Of a stretch of DNA of 64,000 nt, positions 58,611 through 64,000 are shown in pieces (within the stretch, counting starts at the first letter, position 1; each line of letters starts with the position of its first letter). The stretch comes from an uncultured Mycoplasmatota bacterium. Its GTDB lineage: Bacteria > Bacillota_I > Bacilli_A > RF39 > UBA660. The translations under genes were made by a program, and so were the position numbers. The notes under the pieces were generated by a model that was given only the letters and a program-made list of their open reading frames with translations, was not told the DNA's origin and searched no databases. The DNA lies in NCBI GenBank assembly GCA_937944975.1, contig CALEBF010000002.1, positions 124,001 to 188,000 of the forward strand, written 5' to 3'.

Positions 58611-59423
58611 ATGCAATATCAGAAAAAGTTAAATTATAGCTTTCTTTTGCTCTTGTTTTTATCTTTGGTAATTACTCTTATTTTGGTTTTAAACGGATAT
58701 GGGGCATTTTCCTCCGTGGAAGTTTTTCAGAATATGAATGCGACAGTTTTATGGTATTCATTATTAAATAGTCATTATGGAGCTAATACGGCATTTATTC
58801 TACCAATGATTTTAGCTTTCGGTACGACATATTATTTTTATCAACAACTTAAAAGTAATATCTATCAAGATATGATTTTAAGAAAAGGTTACAAGCAAAC
58901 GATGTTATCTATGATATTTCGTTGTTATAAAATGGCACTCTTTTTTCCTTTGATGATGCTTGTATTTTACGGTATTTGCTTTCTTATCGCGCCACGAATT
59001 GTTACAGATTCAAATTCGTTAGGAACATTTTTATTGACCAATCCGTTTGGTACGGATGGCATAGTGGTATTAAAAAATATAGGAGTTGTATTATTGTTAC
59101 AGTATTTATTTGCTATTTTTGTAGTCAATATCTCTCTTTTTAGCGTTCGATATTCGAAGAAGTTTTATCTTTCACTATTATTTACATTTTTATTACTTAA
59201 TATTTGCAATTATGTTATGGTAGATGTAGGCGTTAGTTTATTACATGTCAGAGGAGAATATTTATTCGAACTTATGATGACAAATGAACTAGCAAACGCT
59301 AAATTGACCTTTTTACTTACTTTGCCACTTTCATTTATTCTATGTTTCCTTGCTTACGTCAAGAAAGAAAGGGTTGTGATCTCTCATGCTCAAACAGTTC
59401 GTTCAAACGCATCTAAATCATAG
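58611..59423 (+). CDS. Six-helix membrane protein of an ABC system, subunit 1
   Basis: This 270-residue protein has about six membrane helices (8-27, 58-76, 105-128, 155-178, 185-205 and 230-250). Between helices 2 and 3 it has a charged loop (YQDMILRKGYKQTMLSM). No named family is recognised; the size and layout fit the permease of an ABC-2-type transporter. Ribosome binding site TTTAGGAGGTTTGT. The next gene overlaps its end by 38 bases. Confidence 0.7.
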   Translation: MQYQKKLNYSFLLLLFLSLVITLILVLNGYGAFSSVEVFQNMNATVLWYSLLNSHYGANTAFILPMILAFGTTYYFYQQLKSNIYQDMILRKGYKQTMLSMIFRCYKMALFFPLMMLVFYGICFLIAPRIVTDSNSLGTFLLTNPFGTDGIVVLKNIGVVLLLQYLFAIFVVNISLFSVRYSKKFYLSLLFTFLLLNICNYVMVDVGVSLLHVRGEYLFELMMTNELANAKLTFLLTLPLSFILCFLAYVKKERVVISHAQTVRSNASKS

Positions 59424-60144
59424 ACTACATAAGGGCGTTTTATGTTATTTATCACTTGGAACCTTTCTTGTAATGTTGTATGCTGGAACCACTTCTTATT
59501 TTGAAACAATTGGTTCAATCTTATCGAATAAAACATATCTTTGTGTTTTCGTTTTTCCTGCCTTTTTGATGTTTTTTCTATATTACGATAATGATTTATC
59601 TTGTAATCATTTTATCGTTACACGATTTACATCTAGAAAGAAATTTCTTAGATTTCGTTGGAAAAGCATGATACTGCACACATTAGTTTTGTTTGTCGAA
59701 CTTCTTTTAGTGATTACGATATTAAATGCGATATTGTATTCACTTCATTTTAGAATTCAGTTATATGAACTCGTACTTCCTTTAAAAAAGATATCGATAT
59801 TAAATATCGTTTATGCGTTAAGCCGAGTTCTAAAAGTAGTAGGTGGAATATTGTTCTTACAAGCCTTATTATTTGTTTTAAAATCTTTTACTAAAATGGA
59901 ATCTATTTCTGTTATGTTGATGATTGGTATTATTTTACTTATTTATATGCAAACGACCATCGTTCATCTTTCGCTTTTTTCCTTTTTACTTCCAGGAACA
60001 CATATTTATCAATATTGTAGCGATGTTTCTTTTAGCTTATGGATGGTTTTGGATTTGATTTATTTTGGCGTAGTTATTTTGCTTTGTTATTTGATACATT
60101 TTTTAATACTTCAAAGACAATCGTTGTTAGGAGAAAAGATATGA
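59386..60144 (+). CDS. Six-helix membrane protein of an ABC system, subunit 2
   Basis: This 252-residue protein has about six membrane helices. After the second is a basic loop (FIVTRFTSRKKFLRFRWKSM), where ABC-2 permeases contact the ATPase. It overlaps the previous gene by 38 bases and the next by 4 (ATGA), so translation is tightly coupled. Family not recognised. Confidence 0.7.
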   Translation: MLKQFVQTHLNHRLHKGVLCYLSLGTFLVMLYAGTTSYFETIGSILSNKTYLCVFVFPAFLMFFLYYDNDLSCNHFIVTRFTSRKKFLRFRWKSMILHTLVLFVELLLVITILNAILYSLHFRIQLYELVLPLKKISILNIVYALSRVLKVVGGILFLQALLFVLKSFTKMESISVMLMIGIILLIYMQTTIVHLSLFSFLLPGTHIYQYCSDVSFSLWMVLDLIYFGVVILLCYLIHFLILQRQSLLGEKI

Positions 60145-60818
60145 GATCGATATTAACGAGAGATTTTTATATGACATTTTCAAAGAATAATATTATATTT
60201 TTTTTCATCATCATAATTTTTCTATGTAATGCGTTTTTGCTACCTATGGATTCAGAACATATCATGCTAAAATTTTTTGGGTTTGATTCAACCTATCAAA
60301 GTGCATCTTATCTCACATTTTGCTTGTGTTTTCACTTTTACTTTATATGGTTTTTCTATCGATTATACGTACGAGATCTTTCTCGTAGTAGGGAATTTCT
60401 GTGGCTTAGAATCTCTCCACATAAATGGATGTTTTATAAGTCACTATCTATTTTAATTATGATGTTATTGTTGCAATTTATTTTGTTTTTTCTCGCAACT
60501 ATTGTTGGTTTCTTACGTGGAATTCCTGAGTTCACTTTAGATTTTAGTGTATTTTATATGGTTTTAAGTCATTTCAGTATACTTGTTTTATGCATCTTAA
60601 TTGGGCAATTATCTTCAGTTATTAGCATTATTTTAACGATTCTTTTTTATACAGTTCCAATATTATTTTCAGAATCTTTTCAAACTTCTATATGTTATGC
60701 ATCTTTTTTTCAATCACATATACGCGTCATTGTACTTACTTTTGTATTGATTGTGATGATTTTCGTGATTGCATTTAGATTAAAGTACCAATCGGAAAAG
60801 GAGGAATATTATGATTGA
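60141..60818 (+). CDS. Six-helix membrane protein of an ABC system, subunit 3
   Basis: This 225-residue protein has about six membrane helices and, after the second, a basic loop (RDLSRSREFLWLRISPHKWM), in the same place as in the previous protein. The ATG at 60141 follows GGAGAAAAGAT; a longer frame starting inside the previous gene is not supported. It overlaps the ATPase gene by 8 bases. Family not recognised. Confidence 0.7.
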   Translation: MRSILTRDFYMTFSKNNIIFFFIIIIFLCNAFLLPMDSEHIMLKFFGFDSTYQSASYLTFCLCFHFYFIWFFYRLYVRDLSRSREFLWLRISPHKWMFYKSLSILIMMLLLQFILFFLATIVGFLRGIPEFTLDFSVFYMVLSHFSILVLCILIGQLSSVISIILTILFYTVPILFSESFQTSICYASFFQSHIRVIVLTFVLIVMIFVIAFRLKYQSEKEEYYD

Positions 60819-61443
60819 ACTTTTACATGCTACAAAAAAATTAGGTGATCAAATTGTTTTGAACGATATCAACGCTCGCTTTGAAGAGGGGAAAATTATT
60901 GGTATCGTAGGGAGAAATGGTAGCGGAAAAAGTATGTTATTTCGCTTGTTATGTGGGTTGATTTATCCGACGAAAGGGCAAGTTTTGGTAAATGGAATTG
61001 ATTTAAAAAAACAAAATGTATTTCCACTTGAAGTACGCGCTTTAATAGAAAGACCACATTTTATTGATAATATGACAGGATTTGAAAATTTATCGCTACT
61101 TGCTTCGATGCAAAAGAAAATTGGCTCAGAAGAAATTCAATGTTATTTAAAATTATTTCATCTTGATCATGAGAAGAATAAACCAGTGTCAAAATATTCT
61201 CTTGGAATGAAACAGAAATTAGGGATTATTCAAGTGCTGATGGAAGAACCTGATGTTATGATTTTGGATGAGCCATTTTCAGGCTTAGATAAGGAATCGG
61301 TAAAAGAAGTGAAGAAAATATTAAAAAAAGAAAGATCTCAGAATAAAACAATTTTAATTGCATCGCATATAGAAAGTGATATTGATGATTTGTGTGATGA
61401 GGTTTACGAGATGGATATGGGAAAATTAACTAAATTAAGTTAA
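60811..61443 (+). CDS. ABC transporter ATPase, BcrA/lantibiotic-immunity type
   Basis: This 210-residue ATPase has Walker A GRNGSGKS near residue 35, a signature YSLGMKQKLGI instead of LSGGQ, Walker B VMILDEPFSGLD, and the His switch SHIES. The SLGMKQ form and short length are typical of bacitracin-, lantibiotic- and bacteriocin-immunity exporters and Na+ efflux ATPases. It ends the five-gene island. Self-protection or export of the secreted protein is inferred. Confidence 0.88.
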   Translation: MIELLHATKKLGDQIVLNDINARFEEGKIIGIVGRNGSGKSMLFRLLCGLIYPTKGQVLVNGIDLKKQNVFPLEVRALIERPHFIDNMTGFENLSLLASMQKKIGSEEIQCYLKLFHLDHEKNKPVSKYSLGMKQKLGIIQVLMEEPDVMILDEPFSGLDKESVKEVKKILKKERSQNKTILIASHIESDIDDLCDEVYEMDMGKLTKLS

Positions 61444-61449
61444 CAAGGG

Positions 61450-61470
61450 GATACGAAAGTATCTTTTTTT
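61450..61470 (+). terminator. Terminator after the island
   Basis: GATAC and GTATC pair around GAAA, followed by seven T bases. Confidence 0.78.
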
Positions 61471-61539
61471 GATATAGTGATTATCGCGTTTTTTGTAAAT
61501 TCTGGTGTCTCATGTGCTAGTAATTTTATGAAACTAGTG

Positions 61540-61545
61540 TATAAT
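61540..61545 (+). promoter_or_regulatory. Probable -10 of obgE
   Basis: TATAAT, 25 bases upstream of the obgE ATG; no clear -35. Confidence 0.4.
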
Positions 61546-61569
61546 AGAAGAGAAAAAAGAGGTGATACC

Positions 61570-62844
61570 ATGTTTATAGATGAAGTGACGATGGATTTGA
61601 TCGCAGGTCGCGGCGGAGATGGTTGCATGGCATTCAGACGCGAAAAATACGTTGAAATGGGTGGCCCATTTGGTGGAAATGGCGGAAAGGGTGCTAGCAT
61701 TATTTTCGAAGCTGATGAGGGATTAAATACACTGATCGATTTACGATATAAAAAATTAATTAAAGCTCCAAAAGGGGAGAATGGTCAAGGAAAAAACTGT
61801 CATGGAAAGAATAGCCCTGACGTGATTGTAAAAGTTCCAATTGGTACCGTTGTGACAGATGTTGATACGAATTTAATTATAGCTGATTTAACGAAGCATG
61901 GAGAATCTGCAGTCGTTGCTCGTGGTGGACGTGGAGGAAGAGGAAATACAGCGTTTGCGACACGTCAAAACCCAGCTCCTAATTTTGCTGAAAATGGAGA
62001 GCCAGGAGAGGAAAAACATGTCAAAGTAGAATTAAAGTTGCTTGCCGATGTTGGACTTGTCGGGTTACCAAGTGTTGGAAAGTCGACGATTATTTCTAAG
62101 ATTTCCGCATCAAAGCCAAAGATTGCGGCATATCATTTCACGACGTTGAGACCAAATTTGGGTGTCGTTCGTGCGAGTGATGGGCGAAGTTTTGTCGTTG
62201 CTGATTTACCTGGACTGATTAAAGGAGCCTCTTTAGGAGAAGGTCTTGGAGATCGATTTTTAAAACATATCGAGAGAACGCGAGTGATTGCGCATGTGGT
62301 CGATATGAGTGGTTTCGAAGGGCGAGATCCGTACGATGATTATGTTACGATCAATGAAGAATTAGAGAGTTTTAACGAGTCTCTTATAAAGAAACCACAA
62401 ATTGTCGTAGCGAATAAGATGGATACTCCAGAGGCGAAAGAACATTTGCAAGAATTTAAAAAGAAGGTTGTAGACGTTCCTATATATGAAATTTCTGCAC
62501 TCGAAAATAAAGGATTGCAACAAGTGGTAGATGCGCTTGCCGATAAATTAGATACGATCGCGAAGAAACCTCTCTATGAAGAAGAGCGTTTCGAAAGCCA
62601 TGTTGTTTATAAGTTCAAAAAAGAACAACCGTTTACAGTGACAAACGAAAATGGAACTTGGGTGATCCGTGGAGATGAAGTGGAAAAATTATTCCGCATG
62701 TCTCGACTCAATACAGAAGAAGCTTTCTTGCGTTTTTCAAATCAGTTAAAGAAACTTGGCATAGAGGATAAACTAAGAGAGCTTGGCGCTCAGGATGGAG
62801 ATAATGTCCGCATTTTAGATTACGAATTTGATTATCGTTTATAG
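61570..62844 (+). CDS. obgE: GTPase ObgE/CgtA
   Basis: This essential GTPase acts in 50S assembly and, in B. subtilis, in sporulation and stress control. The 424-residue protein has the glycine-rich Obg fold (LIAGRGGDGCMAFRREKYV shown in part: AGRGGDGCMAFRREK; first 158 residues), the G domain (GLPSVGKST, FTTLRPNLGVV, DLPGLIKGA, NKMDTP) and a C-terminal OCT domain (about 350-424). The ATG at 61570 follows AAGAGGTGATACC. Confidence 0.96.
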   Translation: MFIDEVTMDLIAGRGGDGCMAFRREKYVEMGGPFGGNGGKGASIIFEADEGLNTLIDLRYKKLIKAPKGENGQGKNCHGKNSPDVIVKVPIGTVVTDVDTNLIIADLTKHGESAVVARGGRGGRGNTAFATRQNPAPNFAENGEPGEEKHVKVELKLLADVGLVGLPSVGKSTIISKISASKPKIAAYHFTTLRPNLGVVRASDGRSFVVADLPGLIKGASLGEGLGDRFLKHIERTRVIAHVVDMSGFEGRDPYDDYVTINEELESFNESLIKKPQIVVANKMDTPEAKEHLQEFKKKVVDVPIYEISALENKGLQQVVDALADKLDTIAKKPLYEEERFESHVVYKFKKEQPFTVTNENGTWVIRGDEVEKLFRMSRLNTEEAFLRFSNQLKKLGIEDKLRELGAQDGDNVRILDYEFDYRL

Positions 62845-62870
62845 AGAAACAGGATTCTGTTTCTTTTTTT
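62845..62870 (+). terminator. Terminator after obgE
   Basis: AGAAACAG and CTGTTTCT pair perfectly around GATT, followed by T bases. Confidence 0.82.
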
Positions 62871-62871
62871 G

Positions 62872-62880
62872 TGATATAAT
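62872..62880 (+). promoter_or_regulatory. Extended -10 promoter of the ZIP gene
   Basis: TGATATAAT directly after the obgE terminator; the ATG is 20 bases on, giving a predicted leader of about 12 bases. Confidence 0.5.
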
Positions 62881-62899
62881 GGGAATGTAAGGTGATCAT

Positions 62900-63676
62900 A
62901 TGAATATAATGATAGGAATTATAGTTCCGCTGATTGGAACGATGCTTGGGGCAGGGATGGTTTTTTTCATGAAGCATACGCTCCCCGAGAAACTAGAAAA
63001 ATCGTTACTAGGCTTTGCATCAGGTGTTATGATTGCAGCTTCTGTCTGGTCTTTGTTAGTGCCGGCAATCGAAATGGCAGAAGAACAAGGACAAACTCCA
63101 TGGATAGCACCTTCGATTGGTTTTTTGCTAGGAATCGGATTTCTATTGTTATTAGATGTAATAATTCCCCATTTACATCTTCATAGCAATGAACCAGAAG
63201 GTGTAAGAGCACGATTAAAAAAGTCTACGATGTTGCTTCTCGCCGTTACTCTGCACAATATTCCGGAAGGAATGGCAGTAGGAGTTGTCTTCGCAGGCTT
63301 TGCAGATTCTAACACGGGAATTACACTTGCAGGTGCCTTCGCTCTTTCGATTGGAATTGCTATTCAAAATTTTCCAGAAGGTGCAATCATTTCCATGCCA
63401 CTTCGAAGTGAAGGGTTCACTAAGAAAAAAGCGTTCTTGCATGGGGCGCTATCGGGAGTGGTCGAACCGATTGGAGCAGCAATTACGATTTTGTTGACGA
63501 GTCAAGTGCTTCCTATTTTACCTGTTTTATTATCGTTTGCGGCTGGAGCAATGATTTATGTGGTGGTAGAAGAATTGATTCCGGAATCTCATACAGGGGA
63601 ACATTCTAATTTAGGTACGATTGGAGTGGCACTTGGTTTTGTATTGATGATGATTTTAGATATTGCATTAGGGTAG
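62900..63676 (+). CDS. ZIP family metal transporter
   Basis: This 258-residue membrane protein has eight helices, as in ZIP zinc/iron importers. The metal-site helices show HNIPEGMAVG (helix 4) and QNFPEGAI (helix 5), and a His-rich loop (PHLHLHSN) lies before them. It is closest to the bacterial ZupT/GufA type. The substrate is probably zinc, possibly with iron or manganese. Confidence 0.92.
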   Translation: MNIMIGIIVPLIGTMLGAGMVFFMKHTLPEKLEKSLLGFASGVMIAASVWSLLVPAIEMAEEQGQTPWIAPSIGFLLGIGFLLLLDVIIPHLHLHSNEPEGVRARLKKSTMLLLAVTLHNIPEGMAVGVVFAGFADSNTGITLAGAFALSIGIAIQNFPEGAIISMPLRSEGFTKKKAFLHGALSGVVEPIGAAITILLTSQVLPILPVLLSFAAGAMIYVVVEELIPESHTGEHSNLGTIGVALGFVLMMILDIALG

Positions 63677-63684
63677 GTGAAAAA

Positions 63685-64000
63685 ATGGATACGTTGGAAG
63701 AAATGATACGAAAGAGTAATTATATTGTTTTCTTTGGAGGGGCTGGTGTATCTACGGAGAGTGGAATTCCGGATTTTCGTGGTGCGAAAGGATTGTATAA
63801 AAAGCGAGAATTTCCGGCAGAAATTATGCTTTCTCATACGTTTTATGAGGAACATCCAGAAGAGTTTCAAAAATTTTATTTACAGCATTTAGTGTATCCG
63901 AAAGCAGAACCGAACCCAGCTCACCGAGCATTAGCGCACTTGGAAAAAATGGGGAAGTTAAAAGCGGTGATCACTCAGAATATCGATGGATTACATCAGA
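63685..64000 (+). CDS. Sir2-family NAD-dependent deacylase, cut by the window end
   Basis: Sirtuins remove acyl groups from lysines using NAD. The first 105 residues are present: FFGGAGVSTESGIPDFRG (NAD-binding motif GAGxSxxSGIPDFRG), then TQNIDGLHQ (with catalytic His). The zinc-binding cysteines and the rest lie beyond the window. It begins 9 bases after the ZIP gene, so they are probably co-transcribed. Confidence 0.93.
   Translation, partial: MDTLEEMIRKSNYIVFFGGAGVSTESGIPDFRGAKGLYKKREFPAEIMLSHTFYEEHPEEFQKFYLQHLVYPKAEPNPAHRALAHLEKMGKLKAVITQNIDGLHQ

Noticed and set aside
60039..60140. Long N-terminal extension of the third permease gene
   Set aside because: It overlaps the previous gene out of frame and lacks a ribosome binding site; the ATG at 60141 is well placed.
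1..64000. Mycoplasma-type code (TGA as Trp)
   Set aside because: TGA ends several well-known proteins at the right length and does not occur inside others; Trp is TGG.

Overview
This window comes from a low-GC, endospore-forming Gram-positive bacterium of the Bacillota. Gene order favours the class Bacilli or an Erysipelotrichia/RF39-like relative, but I cannot place it at genus level. The genetic code looks standard: TGA is a stop at the ends of recognisable proteins and never interrupts one. Several blocks keep the Bacillus subtilis order: rpsT-gpr-spoIIP-(yqxA position)-lepA; hrcA-grpE-dnaK-dnaJ; rpsU-yqeY; ylbD-ylbE-rsmD; prpC-prkC-rsgA-rpe; rpsB-tsf; ruvA-ruvB; and SPOR protein-radC-mreC-mreD-spoIVFA-spoIVFB-rplU-prp-rpmA-...-obgE. 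No rRNA, tRNA, CRISPR array, transposase or phage gene was seen, and no stretch over 300 bases lacks a gene.

Layout. 1-4131: fast-evolving membrane and secreted-type unknowns with tandem duplicates, behind the tail of a cut gene; this looks like an immunity-type cassette. 4140-11564: a kinase-like protein, then the CIRCE-controlled heat-shock operon with pepF inserted between dnaK and dnaJ. 11637-20350: fmt, membrane unknowns, secG, rlmN, the PP2C phosphatase/PASTA kinase pair, rsgA and rpe. 20477-26762: LTA synthase-like sulfatase, small membrane proteins, a pilin-like protein with an Ig-like tail, ruvAB and miaA. 26785-34454: transglutaminase-like protein, S20, the spore genes gpr and spoIIP, lepA, a SpoIIID-like multi-HTH protein, ylbD, ylbE and rsmD. 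34509-37339: a class II bacteriocin locus. 37470-41368: S21, yqeY, two unknowns, S2 with an extra C-terminal domain, and EF-Ts. 41385-45647 (minus strand): three helical-repeat paralogues. 45670-56923: yvyE, a CYTH-like protein, uvrC, mutL, proS, radC, mreCD and spoIVFAB. 57035-64000: L21-Prp-L27, a secreted-protein/ABC-transporter island, obgE, a ZIP transporter and a partial sirtuin.

The best candidate for an undescribed system is the bacteriocin locus. A C39-peptidase ABC exporter and a small membrane protein are followed by two tiny overlapping genes (37018-37173 and 37166-37339). Both encode double-glycine leader peptides with GxxxG motifs and a single cysteine near the C-terminus, as expected of a two-peptide bacteriocin. 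The second candidate is the island at 58117-61443: a secreted 150-residue protein, three multi-pass membrane proteins and a BcrA-type ATPase, lying where B. subtilis has spo0B.

Three genes (the C39 exporter, radC and spoIVFB) have homologous N-termini that reach upstream of any ATG, GTG or TTG and appear to start at ATT, ATT and ATC (or ATA). Housekeeping promoters often carry an extended -10 (TGnTATAAT) and lie so close to the gene that the Shine-Dalgarno sequence is at the very start of the mRNA. Sporulation genes have different promoters that resemble the mother-cell or forespore sigma-factor consensus.
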